Virus record (IMG/VR): IMGVR_UViG_3300008266_001103
Location: 1-23,517 of that record
DNA from: a virus
Length of the DNA stretch: 23,517 nt
Reading direction: 5' to 3' (one strand)
Below, one piece after another: positions 15,881 to 23,355 of this stretch; the stretch's first letter is position 1, and the number at the start of each line of letters is the position of its first letter. Both the position numbers and the translations under genes were made by a program. The notes below the pieces were generated by a model, which was not told the DNA's origin, did not search any database, and worked only from the letters and a program-made list of their open reading frames with translations.

Positions 15881-16774
15881 CTACTCCCAAAGAATGGCGA
15901 GTCTGTACGTACAAAGATTGTTAACTCCGTCATTTATTGCTCCGTAATAAGTGTCGTCAAGAATAAGATACCTACGTGGAGTTGTGCCTACAATAGTCGT
16001 TGTAAAAGTACTTAATGCTGGAGTTTCAGACCTTAATACGCTGCATACTTGCGTCGTAGGATACACTCTTGGGAAAGCCCCCCAATGCGCAAAACATTGA
16101 GTATCCGTATCAACAACAGACGAAGTAATGTTCTGCGGTACTACACAAAACTGCCCGTCTACAATAGTGTTGCTAGCGACGTTAGTTTGGAAATTAAGGC
16201 AAGCAGCATTTGGAAAGCGTGAATTACCAGAAGTATTAGATACGCCTCCCCAATAAACTACTACACCTACATTGTTCGCGTTTCCGTTAGCATCTGTTGT
16301 TTTGGCTATCGCCATTCCAGCCCAAATACCGTCGTTTCTAGCATTTTTCCATCCAAAAAACGCAAAAAATGTAGGTGTTAATACCATGTATGAGAAAAAA
16401 TTACCCATACTTGGACTGGTACCTCCAGTACCCCAAGTAGTTGCATCAGTTACAGTTGCTCCTGTAAGCGTTCCTGAACCGTTACTTCCTGAACCTACAC
16501 TTAGCCGCAAAGCAAGCCCTAGTGCCGATACTGAAGTACTACTACACCCATAGTCTATCCTTATAAAAACAGATGAATCTGAAAATCGCCAGATTTCATA
16601 CCCCGCAAATAAACCCTGACCGGGCGATGTCACAGTAGTCCAGTTGATCTGCCCAGTATCGCTGGTTTGAATAAGACCAATTGATGCAAAACGTGAGGAT
16701 AAATTGGACCCGTTAGCGCGAAAATCAGCGGTAGTAGTCGCGTTAAGAGATGACGACCAGACAAGAGTAGTCAT
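15881..16774 (-). CDS. Tandem paralogous virion/tail protein, downstream copy
   Basis: The 297-residue product starts at ATG 16774, two bases after the stop of its paralogue. Over the first 75 residues it closely matches the upstream neighbour: MTTLVW, FRANGSNLSSRFASIGLI, TSDTGQINWTTVT and FAGYEIWRF are shared with few changes. The C-terminal parts also align (QCFAHW.A.PRVYP, TTIVGTTPRRYLILDD, YRLAILWE), while the middle diverges. Secondary structure looks all beta. Located between the tail fibre and the lysis cassette, it is probably a fibre-associated or receptor-binding protein, by inference. Its DNA is more AT-rich than the flanking genes, which suggests separate acquisition of the pair. 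Confidence 0.85.
   Translation of the reverse strand: MTTLVWSSSLNATTTADFRANGSNLSSRFASIGLIQTSDTGQINWTTVTSPGQGLFAGYEIWRFSDSSVFIRIDYGCSSTSVSALGLALRLSVGSGSNGSGTLTGATVTDATTWGTGGTSPSMGNFFSYMVLTPTFFAFFGWKNARNDGIWAGMAIAKTTDANGNANNVGVVVYWGGVSNTSGNSRFPNAACLNFQTNVASNTIVDGQFCVVPQNITSSVVDTDTQCFAHWGAFPRVYPTTQVCSVLRSETPALSTFTTTIVGTTPRRYLILDDTYYGAINDGVNNLCTYRLAILWE
15884..15888 (-). promoter_or_regulatory. Ribosome binding site embedded in terminal LWE codons
   Basis: GGGAG on the minus strand is formed by the TGG and GAG codons of the terminal tryptophan-glutamate of the 297-residue protein. It is six bases from the ATG at 15877. The same arrangement recurs at 16780-16784. Confidence 0.75.
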
Positions 16775-16776
16775 GA

Positions 16777-17694
16777 TTACTCCCAGAGCATCGCTAATTT
16801 GTAGTTAAATATTCCGCTATTATTAAAGGTATTTATGATCGCTCCGGCATTTGATAGATCTAAACCAAGATATGTTCTAGGAGTAGTGCCCACGATAGCG
16901 GTACTAAAAGTTGATCCAAAAGAGACTTCGTTTGTTACAACGGTACACACGCCAATTACTGGATATACGCGCGGAGTCGCCATCCAATGAGCAAAACATT
17001 GCGTGTCAGAACCTACTAGTGACGATGTAATATTAAAAGGCACCATACAATAAGTACCGACTCTATATGGACTAACATTTGGGGAGTCTTGCAACTGCAT
17101 CGCAGTATTTGTCGCAAGATTTAAAATCTGATTTGGAGCATATTCTGCAATACCTGACTGGGTATTCCAATACACTATAGCGCCGTTATTTGTAAAAACG
17201 CCATTCGCGTCTACAGTTTTGCACACCGAAAAAAATACGTTTGACTTGTCTGGTGCCGCTGAATAATTGCTATAGCCTAAAAACCCAAAGTACCCACCTG
17301 TGTGGCACATATAAGAAGTTTTGGGCGTAGTTGCATTACTCAAGGCTCTTGAAAGAGATGCAATAACTGTACTGGTTACTGCGCCAGTCAAAGTGCCGGA
17401 ACCGTTGCTACCTTGTCCTACTGCAATACGTATAGCAGGAGTAGACTGGTTAGATCCTGAACCGGACCCATATTCCCATCTCATAAAAATAGTAGAGTCT
17501 GCAAACCGCCAGATTTCGTACCCGGCAAAATTTCCAGCAGCGGGACGAGTCACCGTAGTCCAATTGATCTGACCAGTATCGCTAGTTTTGATAAGCCCAA
17601 TCGATGCTAAACGCGAGGACAGATCAGACCCCCACGCCCTAAATGAGGCGTCATCTATACTATTAATTACTTGGTTCCAAACGAGCGTTGTCAT
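16777..17694 (-). CDS. Tandem paralogous virion/tail protein, upstream copy
   Basis: The 305-residue product starts at ATG 17694, overlapping the tail fibre stop as ATGA. It is the paralogue of the next gene: both begin MTTLVW, share SSR.ASIGLI.TSDTGQIN and FAGYEIWRF.DS, a GSGSNGSGTLTGA-type block near residue 95-110, and end LA.LWE. This copy has a longer middle section (GGYFGFLGYSNYSAAPDKSN). A globular beta-rich, tail-fibre-associated role is likely from its position. I do not recognise an enzymatic motif. The pair probably arose by tandem duplication followed by divergence of the central exposed part. Confidence 0.85.
   Translation of the reverse strand: MTTLVWNQVINSIDDASFRAWGSDLSSRLASIGLIKTSDTGQINWTTVTRPAAGNFAGYEIWRFADSTIFMRWEYGSGSGSNQSTPAIRIAVGQGSNGSGTLTGAVTSTVIASLSRALSNATTPKTSYMCHTGGYFGFLGYSNYSAAPDKSNVFFSVCKTVDANGVFTNNGAIVYWNTQSGIAEYAPNQILNLATNTAMQLQDSPNVSPYRVGTYCMVPFNITSSLVGSDTQCFAHWMATPRVYPVIGVCTVVTNEVSFGSTFSTAIVGTTPRTYLGLDLSNAGAIINTFNNSGIFNYKLAMLWE
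16780..16784 (-). promoter_or_regulatory. Ribosome binding site embedded in terminal LWE codons
   Basis: GGGAG on the minus strand overlaps the last two sense codons (TGG GAG) of the 305-residue protein, five bases from the ATG at 16774. It has the same design as the site at 15884-15888 after the other paralogue. Confidence 0.75.
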
Positions 17695-18626
17695 GGAATG
17701 TCCTGCAACGTGATGTAGATCGTGACTTTGGAGAACACACTTGACGATTGAAGACGGAAAGTCAGCAGATCGCCGGGATTGAACGTAGTAGAAGTCCAGC
17801 CCGTAAAGTCGGTACTGAAAAGGTTTGTACCATTCGTGATCGTTGGTTTATTCGTGCCGCAGATACTGTTCAGCGAAGTCGGAATGGTAGGCTTCGCCGC
17901 TTTCCACAAGTCGATGACACAGGATCCCTGCGCGGCTTCAGTCAAAATGACGATTGAAGTGATCTGAGATTTGGAAGCGATCTCTACAGTTTGGCTAAGT
18001 GGAGCGACGATAGCCCCACCAAGCGTTGTAGCCCAACCTGCTCCGCGAGAAGCGCTGACAGTCTTGCTAACCGCGTTTTTGCTGCCATCAAGCATCAAGA
18101 ACTGACCTGCCGTCAGCCCAGAAAACGTCGCCGTACCTGAGATGTCCACCGTATCAAGCGTGGTAGGTCCATTGACGTCCAAAGAGTCGGTTGTGACGCC
18201 CGCAATGGTGAGGTTCGGGAAGTAGTTGATGGCAGGGACCGCATCCGTCCCGTTGCAAACCAGCAACATCTTTCGCCCGTTGGGGATGGAGACTCCGGTC
18301 TGTCCGGAGACCTTGACCGTGACCTGCCCTGCCGAGGTGTTGTTGTAGATGAAGTAGAGTTTCCGGTTCGCCGGGATGACGAGATTGGTGTTCGCCCCGC
18401 CTGTCCCGGTCAACTCAATGGTCATGTTGCGGGCTACTGCATTCGACCCGTTGGGCATCGCCAAGACCGTGTCGATCCCCGTAGTAACCGCTTGAGTGAC
18501 GTATCCCGAGATGGCCTGCTCGATGAGCGTGCCAAGATTCCGATTGGTCGTGTTACCCCACGAACCTGCCTGATCTTCGTTACCGATCAGTTCCAGCGCA
18601 AGATTTGATGAATATGTGCTTGCCAT
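17691..18626 (-). CDS. Tail fibre protein
   Basis: The 311-residue protein starts at ATG 18626 with GAGG upstream. Its N-terminal 130 residues are a very common tail-fibre module of aquatic phages: SSNLALELIGNEDQAGSWGN, TTNRNLGTLIEQAISGYVTQ, then LYFIYNNTSAGQVTVKVSGQ and a VSIPNGRKMLLVCNGTDAV segment, probably the virion-attachment part. A short repetitive stalk follows (VTTDSLDVNGPTTLDTVDIS). The C-terminal 110 residues form a separate beta domain (SCVIDLWKAAKPTIPTSLNS, then FTGWTSTTFNPGDLLTFRLQ) found at the ends of other phage fibres and likely to touch the host surface. Domain identity is by recognition; the receptor is unknown. Confidence 0.88.
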   Translation of the reverse strand: MASTYSSNLALELIGNEDQAGSWGNTTNRNLGTLIEQAISGYVTQAVTTGIDTVLAMPNGSNAVARNMTIELTGTGGANTNLVIPANRKLYFIYNNTSAGQVTVKVSGQTGVSIPNGRKMLLVCNGTDAVPAINYFPNLTIAGVTTDSLDVNGPTTLDTVDISGTATFSGLTAGQFLMLDGSKNAVSKTVSASRGAGWATTLGGAIVAPLSQTVEIASKSQITSIVILTEAAQGSCVIDLWKAAKPTIPTSLNSICGTNKPTITNGTNLFSTDFTGWTSTTFNPGDLLTFRLQSSSVFSKVTIYITLQDIP

Positions 18627-18637
18627 CGTCTACTGCC

Positions 18638-19354
18638 TCACGCTGCAATCTCTGTCCAGTTCGGGTTCTGCGTCGTAGGTATGTCGTTCCAATTCGGGGT
18701 CTGCGCCGTACCGATCCCTGTCCAGTTGGCGTTCTGGGTAGTGTTGATGATATCCCAAATGTCCACCCGGCTCACGTAGCCCGTAGCCTGCACACCCAGC
18801 GGGATGATGACCACCCCGAGGGACGCACCGACCGTACCGACCTGCCCCGTAGCGGAGACCCCGGTCACTTGGACCAGTACACGCTCGCCTACCTCGACAG
18901 TACCGACGTACCCCGTTACCTCCAGTCCGGTGACTTGGATGATGTTCTCGGAGATGACCGTGATGGCCCCGAGCGCCGTAGTACCCACGACCCCGGTAGG
19001 CTGGACAACCGTCTCAGCCAGTACTGTGACGGTACCAAGAGCGGTCGTGCCCACAACCCCGGTAGGCTGCACCAGCGCCGCAGCGGCGACCGCTACCGTC
19101 CCGACTTCACCTGTAGCCGAGACTCCCGTAGGGGTGACAAGCGCCACTCCGACGACCGTGACCGTGCCTACGGAGCCTGTAGCCGAGACCCCCGCGACCG
19201 CGAATACGCAGTCGGTGACAACTGTCTCGTTACCTATGACGCCAGTTGCTGAGACCCCGGTGACAAGGACCGTGACCCCAGCAGCCGCTGAGATATCGAA
19301 CGCCGAGGTTGAGAACGCCGACGTCGAGAATGACGCCGACGAAAATGCGCTCAC
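18638..19354 (-). CDS. 22-residue-repeat structural protein with NW-motif tail
   Basis: The 238-residue protein starts with GTG 19354, overlapping the previous stop as GTGA. After a serine/alanine/phenylalanine-rich head of about 24 residues it consists of about eight 22-residue repeats with consensus (P/V)TGVSATGxVGTVTVxxxxxVQ; two adjacent copies both carry PTGVVGTTALG, and their DNA is also close. The last 34 residues are three 11-residue units ending in NW (QNANWTGI, QTPNWNDI, QNPNWTEI). Regular alternation of glycine turns and beta strands suggests a beta-solenoid or fibrous spike. It lies directly before the tail fibre, so a tail-spike shaft or adaptor is plausible. No enzyme motif. Confidence 0.85.
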   Translation of the reverse strand: MSAFSSASFSTSAFSTSAFDISAAAGVTVLVTGVSATGVIGNETVVTDCVFAVAGVSATGSVGTVTVVGVALVTPTGVSATGEVGTVAVAAAALVQPTGVVGTTALGTVTVLAETVVQPTGVVGTTALGAITVISENIIQVTGLEVTGYVGTVEVGERVLVQVTGVSATGQVGTVGASLGVVIIPLGVQATGYVSRVDIWDIINTTQNANWTGIGTAQTPNWNDIPTTQNPNWTEIAA

Positions 19355-19710
19355 GGCGTTCCGCGCCAGAGATCTCCAGACGTGCCATCGCCATACACGG
19401 TGGCATTGTTCATCTTGGAGACGTTAACGCTCTCAATAGCCGCAACTACCTCCTCACGGACATCTGTCGGGTCAGCACCGCTGGCCGTGATGTGCAGAAC
19501 GAAATCACCGAGGGTGTCGGTGTTGCCCGTAGTCAGAGCGATGCTGTACCAGCCATCACCGCGCTCAGTAACGGTTGGGCTGATGGATGCGAACGCCGCG
19601 CCGTTCTTCGAGAGCGTGATCGTGAGCGTGGCCCCGGTCTTGCCCGTGATGTGGTCAGACGAGTCCGTCATGAGGACCATCAGATTCCGCGTCGTATTCT
19701 GTTTAAGCAT
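19351..19710 (-). CDS. Conserved beta-sandwich-like phage tail protein
   Basis: The 119-residue product starts at ATG 19710 behind AGGTGAT, three bases after the upstream stop, and overlaps the next start as GTGA. The pattern LMVLMTDSSDHITGKTGAT, TITLSKNGAAFASIS, GDGWYSIALTTGNTDTLGDF and LHITASGADPTDV is one I recognise from many phage structural operons: a small immunoglobulin-like or baseplate-type beta domain, followed by a helix (REEVVAAIESVN). Probably a tail accessory component. No specific function is known to me. Confidence 0.85.
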   Translation of the reverse strand: MLKQNTTRNLMVLMTDSSDHITGKTGATLTITLSKNGAAFASISPTVTERGDGWYSIALTTGNTDTLGDFVLHITASGADPTDVREEVVAAIESVNVSKMNNATVYGDGTSGDLWRGTP

Positions 19711-19713
19711 AGA

Positions 19714-20967
19714 TCACCTGTTCACAACGCGAGAACGAGAATAGGTATTGCCGCTTGCAGCGGGCGGCGGGTAGTGCAGAAGGACGGCTTCGATGTCGTA
19801 GTTGACAAATGTCGAGGTGTTGCCGACAGCCTGCGTACCGGCAGTATTCACAAAAGTGCCAGCGACAAGGCCAAGGCCGTCGCCGGGCTTGATGATGATG
19901 CCCTTGCCGGGTTCTGCATCGAACATCATGTCGTCATTGAGGGTGCCGACGCGAACACCGCCCGGAGTCTCGCCTATGGCGCGAAAGTTCTGCGTCATCG
20001 TGGCGCGGTTGAAGGTTCCGGCGTCGATCTGCGCTTTGTTCCATCCTTGTATGGCTGTTCCGGCACCACCGTAAAGACTGCCGTGCGTCGTGTAATAGTC
20101 GGCCTGCCACTCGCCCGCGATGCGCGGCTGGAAGGAGCCGGACACGATTTGCAGCGCAGACGGGACGCTCTTGCTGGTGTCGGGTCGGATGGGCGTCACC
20201 GTGTTGCCACCGAGGGCAATTCCCGCGATACGACAGAGTCGTAACTGTGGAAGCGTAATCGCCTCGCCGTCCATCGGCAGCACCCAGAGTTTCACCGCCA
20301 GCGTCACGCCCGAGCCGCTGCCGTTGAAGATGGCGAAAGTTGCTTCGTTTAGTCGGCGGTCTGTCGAAAGGTCGGTCGAGCGGCAGATGTAAGTCGCCCC
20401 GGTTGCCGTGTTCGTCACGACGGCAGCAGTCTGCATCGAATGCTGCGTACCGTACTCGTCTTGGAAGATGGCGAGGCCCTGCCCTTCGCGCAGGATGATC
20501 GGCTCGACATCCGCATTCTCGCCGCCACGCCAGATGTCAGCATAGTGGGACTTCTGGTGCGTCACCATCGAGCCGCCGTAGGTGCGAGACGAGAACTGCG
20601 TGTTCGCCACCGTGCTGGAGTACGCCGGGGCGTCCGCGATGCGCCGGAAGATGTCGCTTGCAGTCACGCTGTCGGGGTCGTTGCGGACCAGTACCTGCGC
20701 CGGAAGCGCAGCGTCTGCCGTGTCCATGCGGATGGGCGTTATCGAATCGCCGCCCGACAGCGCGGTGATGCGACGGATGGACATGGCGGCAGAACGACCG
20801 ACGCCCGCCGTCGTGTTCGACAGCGGCGCAGACGGCGACACCCGCAGCGACACCAACTCGAAATACCGCCGATCATCCGTCGTCTCGTTGTTGAAGATGC
20901 CAAGCAAGCCATCTTCCAACGGGCGGACATCGACAGCATCCAACTTGATGTACAGCGTCTCAGCCAT
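19714..20967 (-). CDS. Virion protein with two copies of a beta domain shared with a neighbouring gene
   Basis: The 417-residue product starts at ATG 20967 behind AAGGAG and overlaps the zinc-ribbon gene by eight bases. It carries two related halves: SITPIRMDT at 75-83 with IFRRI at 106-110 and ADIWRGGENADVEP near 143-156, and TVTPIRPDT at 256-264 with a preceding RLCRIAGIALGG. The 173-residue protein encoded two genes earlier has a third copy (AVTPVKHDT, IFRRF, AEIWNAGYGDTNVEP). Composition is all beta with few charged clusters, as in phage tail or decoration proteins. The C-terminus (YSRSRVVNR) is basic. Role as a structural component is inferred. Confidence 0.85.
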   Translation of the reverse strand: MAETLYIKLDAVDVRPLEDGLLGIFNNETTDDRRYFELVSLRVSPSAPLSNTTAGVGRSAAMSIRRITALSGGDSITPIRMDTADAALPAQVLVRNDPDSVTASDIFRRIADAPAYSSTVANTQFSSRTYGGSMVTHQKSHYADIWRGGENADVEPIILREGQGLAIFQDEYGTQHSMQTAAVVTNTATGATYICRSTDLSTDRRLNEATFAIFNGSGSGVTLAVKLWVLPMDGEAITLPQLRLCRIAGIALGGNTVTPIRPDTSKSVPSALQIVSGSFQPRIAGEWQADYYTTHGSLYGGAGTAIQGWNKAQIDAGTFNRATMTQNFRAIGETPGGVRVGTLNDDMMFDAEPGKGIIIKPGDGLGLVAGTFVNTAGTQAVGNTSTFVNYDIEAVLLHYPPPAASGNTYSRSRVVNR

Positions 20968-21148
20968 CGCTTTGCAACTCCTTCACGACCTCAAAGCGCG
21001 AGTACCTGTCTTTTGTCGAACAACTTGGGCAAGTGACGGGGGGCGAAGAGCCGCCTACCCCGCCGTTGAGGTCCTGCTCAACACGGTTTGCCAACTCCTC
21101 CGACACCTGCCATTCATGGCCGCAGGTGATATGCCGGAGTGTCGCCAT
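20960..21148 (-). CDS. Small zinc-ribbon protein
   Basis: The 62-residue product starts at ATG 21148, three bases after the TAA of the upstream gene, and its stop lies eight bases inside the next gene. It has C9 and H11 in TCGHEW and C40/C43 in CPSC, fitting a C-x-H plus C-x2-C zinc site, separated by a helix (SEELANRVEQDLN) and a glycine-rich loop. The ribosome binding site is weak, so translation is probably coupled. Tiny zinc-ribbon proteins occur in many phages with no settled role. It is unusual in sitting between two genes that share a virion domain. Confidence 0.8.
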   Translation of the reverse strand: MATLRHITCGHEWQVSEELANRVEQDLNGGVGGSSPPVTCPSCSTKDRYSRFEVVKELQSDG

Positions 21149-21151
21149 GTA

Positions 21152-21673
21152 TTAAGTCGCCGCGTCGGTGAACTCGATTTCGAGGTCAGCCGTGCCAACC
21201 GCAGAGGTACCAGAGTGGAACAACTGGAAGCCCTGCGTAGCGCGGCAGGTGACAGGTTCGACGTTGGTGTCGCCGTAGCCCGCGTTCCAGATCTCCGCAA
21301 ACGGCACCAGCGTCAGCCAGTTGGCCTGCGTGGTACCTGCAACGATAGGCTCCTCGTTCACGAACAGGAAGCGACGGAAGATATCCGTGCCAGTCGTCGT
21401 CTGGTTCGTTCCGCAGGTCGTGTTGGCGTCGAGGTTGCTGCTGTTCGTGTCGTGCTTGACCGGGGTGACCGCAGTACCAGCAGACGCTGCGGTGATTCGA
21501 CGAACCTGCCCAGTCGTGATGACACCAGTTACCGCAGCGGTGCCGTTGTTGAACCAATACCCGCGATAGACGCGGATGATGCGCGCCGACGAGGTGCCAT
21601 TGAACACGTTGAGCATATCCTTGCTGGACGCATAGGCGATACCGCCGCCCGTTGCTCTAAATGTCGCTGCCAT
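21152..21673 (-). CDS. Small beta-rich virion protein, single copy of the shared domain
   Basis: The 173-residue product starts at ATG 21673 behind AGGAG. It includes LNVFNGTSSARIIRVYRGYW, VRRITAASAGTAVTPVKHDT, IFRRFLFVNEEPIV and AEIWNAGYGDTNVEP, and ends in a strand-rich DLEIEFTDAAT. The same ordered blocks occur twice in the 417-residue protein downstream. It is probably a tail or head decoration component with a jelly-roll-like fold; the fold is a guess from strand pattern. The three-base spacing to neighbours fits tight co-translation. Confidence 0.85.
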   Translation of the reverse strand: MAATFRATGGGIAYASSKDMLNVFNGTSSARIIRVYRGYWFNNGTAAVTGVITTGQVRRITAASAGTAVTPVKHDTNSSNLDANTTCGTNQTTTGTDIFRRFLFVNEEPIVAGTTQANWLTLVPFAEIWNAGYGDTNVEPVTCRATQGFQLFHSGTSAVGTADLEIEFTDAAT

Positions 21674-21676
21674 GTC

Positions 21677-21982
21677 TTAAACTCCTAGAGTGATGATCTT
21701 TCCCGTACCCTGCGTGGTACGGAACACTTCGATTTCGCCGCTGCCGTCCATCTGCGACCCAGCAGCCCATTGCTGGACCTTGCCTTCGTTGAGCGCCTTC
21801 ACGCTTGCATCGAGATCGTCCCGAGTATCTCCCGGCATCAAACCCAGACGTCGCGCAGCCTGCACCTTGAGCATAAACTCGATGCACTTTTTGACCGCCC
21901 ACTCGGGCATCGGGGTCTCGGTACGGAGAAGCCACGACCCCAACGTCGGACGCCACTCCATCGCGGGCTGCTTGCGGAGCAT
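21677..21982 (-). CDS. Conserved hypothetical phage protein, 101 residues
   Basis: The chosen start is ATG 21982 (MLRKQPAMEWRPTLGSWLL), one base after the TGA of the upstream gene with AGGA about ten bases before. The longer frame to 22093 would overlap the upstream gene by 110 bases and its extra N-terminus is arginine/serine-rich nonsense. The protein has a helical centre (AVKKCIEFMLKVQAARRLGL), an acidic section (DTRDDLDASVKALNEGK) and a beta-like end (SGEIEVFRTTQGTGKIITLG). Its location in the connector/tail module suggests a virion or assembly role; I cannot name a family. Confidence 0.8.
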   Translation of the reverse strand: MLRKQPAMEWRPTLGSWLLRTETPMPEWAVKKCIEFMLKVQAARRLGLMPGDTRDDLDASVKALNEGKVQQWAAGSQMDGSGEIEVFRTTQGTGKIITLGV

Positions 21983-21983
21983 C

Positions 21984-22433
21984 TCAGGCAATCCTGATGA
22001 TGGCGTTGCTTGCGTCTGCCACCGGAAACTGGATGGTGAAGTTGCCGCCCGAAGACGACTTGTCGCTACCGAACGCCAGCACAGCCACCGCACGGTTCGA
22101 CTGCGTGCTGTTGTAGATCAGCGCACCGTTCGCCGTGATGGTCGAAGTGGACCAAGTGGTGTCGTTGAAGTCGAGGAACGCCGTCGTACCCGACGAGGTC
22201 GGGGCCACCGTGGTCAGGGTGTTACCACCCGCCGAGTAGCCGCCGCCAGTCGCCACTTCGTTGGTCGTGGAGTATGCCGTGGTCGAGGCGTCGAGTGTAG
22301 CCGACGAAGTGTAGAGGGCGATCTTGAAGGTGTCCGCTGCCGTGGTACCACGGGTGACGGAAGTGCCGAAGGCGTGGAATCCGTTGAGGATCTCGACCTT
22401 GAAAGAGGTCGCCATTGCTTGGGTGATAGGCAT
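21984..22433 (-). CDS. Conserved phage structural protein of beta-rich type
   Basis: The 149-residue product starts at ATG 22433 in a TGATG overlap; an alternative start is the internal methionine at residue 7. It shows a pattern I know from many phages: SFKVEILNGFHAFG, DTFKIALYTSSATLDASTTA, YSTTNEVATGGGYSAGGNTL, then FLDFNDTTWSTSTITANGAL and IYNSTQSNRAVAVLAFGSDK. The whole is a compact beta protein and is usually found among head-tail or tail genes. Probably a tail or decoration protein. Specific function unknown. Confidence 0.88.
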   Translation of the reverse strand: MPITQAMATSFKVEILNGFHAFGTSVTRGTTAADTFKIALYTSSATLDASTTAYSTTNEVATGGGYSAGGNTLTTVAPTSSGTTAFLDFNDTTWSTSTITANGALIYNSTQSNRAVAVLAFGSDKSSSGGNFTIQFPVADASNAIIRIA

Positions 22434-22720
22434 CAGAGTTCTCCGATCAAATCTGCGATTTCAGGATACCCGGTCTCACGGAGACGGGCTTGGATGGTCA
22501 TGCGCTCGTTGCGCTGGGCTTCATTGAGGTAGTGGACAAGCACCTTGCGGATGTTGTCCTTGAATGCGTGGGCCTGCGCGGAGACGAGCGGATGGCTCTT
22601 GTCCCCCACATAGATGATCTTGTCGAGGGCGCGGTCTGCGATCTCCTCAGCCGTGAACCCACGGTTCTCGGTCGTAAAGACCTTGACTACACCAAGCCCG
22701 CTGATCGATTCGATGCTCAT
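22433..22720 (-). CDS. Conserved hypothetical helical phage protein, 95 residues
   Basis: It starts at ATG 22720 in an ATGA overlap with the adaptor gene and ends in a TGATG overlap. The sequence opens with a strand (GLGVVKVFTTENRGFTAEEI), followed by helices (ADRALDKIIYVGD, AQAHAFKDNIRKVLVHYLNE, AQRNERMTIQARLRETG). It resembles small proteins commonly placed after the adaptor gene in aquatic podoviruses. It may help connector assembly or packaging. No motif decides this. Confidence 0.83.
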   Translation of the reverse strand: MSIESISGLGVVKVFTTENRGFTAEEIADRALDKIIYVGDKSHPLVSAQAHAFKDNIRKVLVHYLNEAQRNERMTIQARLRETGYPEIADLIGEL

Positions 22721-23355
22721 GTGACAGGAGTCCTCACTTGGCCAGAACGGTAAGCATCCTGACGGTTGAGGCCGTCACCCAGACGCTTGAGTTGCGCGAT
22801 ACCCTCTTGGTACTTCGCCTCGTAGTTGTTGATCATGTCCCCCTCGCCTTTCAAGAAGGTATAGGCTTCGCGGAGACATCCGTACAGCAAGACCTGCTCA
22901 AAGTTGTCCCCCACCCAAGTATTACCTGCACTTACGATGGACTGTGGGTAGTAGTAATAGTGCAGTTCTACCTGATAGTTCGCATCAGGAGTGGGGCCTA
23001 GCAGCATACTGCCGTCATCCCAGATGGCGTAGTACTTCGGCTTCCCCTGCGTGCCCGGAGGGGGGTACGCCGCACGGATGAAGTTCACGTCCTTGTTGAG
23101 CAGGTACTCGTACTCGTTGGTCACCGGGGCGATCACCGCAATGGAGAACGTGGACAGCCAGTCATTCGGAAGGGACAAGTACTTCTGCCCCGACGTCATG
23201 ACACCTGTCACGTTCTTACGGAGCGCAGGGATCTGAACGGAGTTGTAGATCCGCTCTTCTGCGATCTGCACGAAGTTCGGGATATTGGCTACAAAGGCTT
23301 GCTCTGTAGATTCGCAATAGTCCTGAATCGCGGTTGAAAGTTGGGTGTAGTTCAT
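22717..23355 (-). CDS. Head-tail adaptor / tail tubular protein A-like
   Basis: The 212-residue product starts at ATG 23355 (MNYTQLSTAIQDYCES), sharing its first base with the previous TAA (TAATG); a TTG two codons upstream is less likely. Helical N-terminus (FVANIPNFVQIAEERIYNSV) is followed by a beta core (QIPALRKNVTG, YLSLPNDWLSTFSIAVI, YYAIWDDGSMLLGPTPDANY, VELHYYYYPQSI) and C-terminal helices (VLLYGCLREAYTFLKGEGD). This matches adaptor proteins that sit beneath the portal, comparable to T7 gp11. It is the strongest indication of a podovirus-like connector. Its position ahead of small tail genes fits. Confidence 0.87.
   Translation of the reverse strand: MNYTQLSTAIQDYCESTEQAFVANIPNFVQIAEERIYNSVQIPALRKNVTGVMTSGQKYLSLPNDWLSTFSIAVIAPVTNEYEYLLNKDVNFIRAAYPPPGTQGKPKYYAIWDDGSMLLGPTPDANYQVELHYYYYPQSIVSAGNTWVGDNFEQVLLYGCLREAYTFLKGEGDMINNYEAKYQEGIAQLKRLGDGLNRQDAYRSGQVRTPVT

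Noticed and set aside
18950-19080. CRISPR-like repeat pattern
   Set aside because: The repeats are in frame, encode a regular protein repeat, and lack the uniform repeats with unique spacers of an array.
19309-20244. Plus-strand open frame of 311 codons
   Set aside because: It is arginine/alanine-rich and covers three consecutive minus-strand genes with correct overlaps and ribosome sites.
21983-22093. Upstream start extending the 101-residue protein to 138 residues
   Set aside because: The extra N-terminus is an out-of-frame reading of the upstream gene and is serine/arginine-rich.
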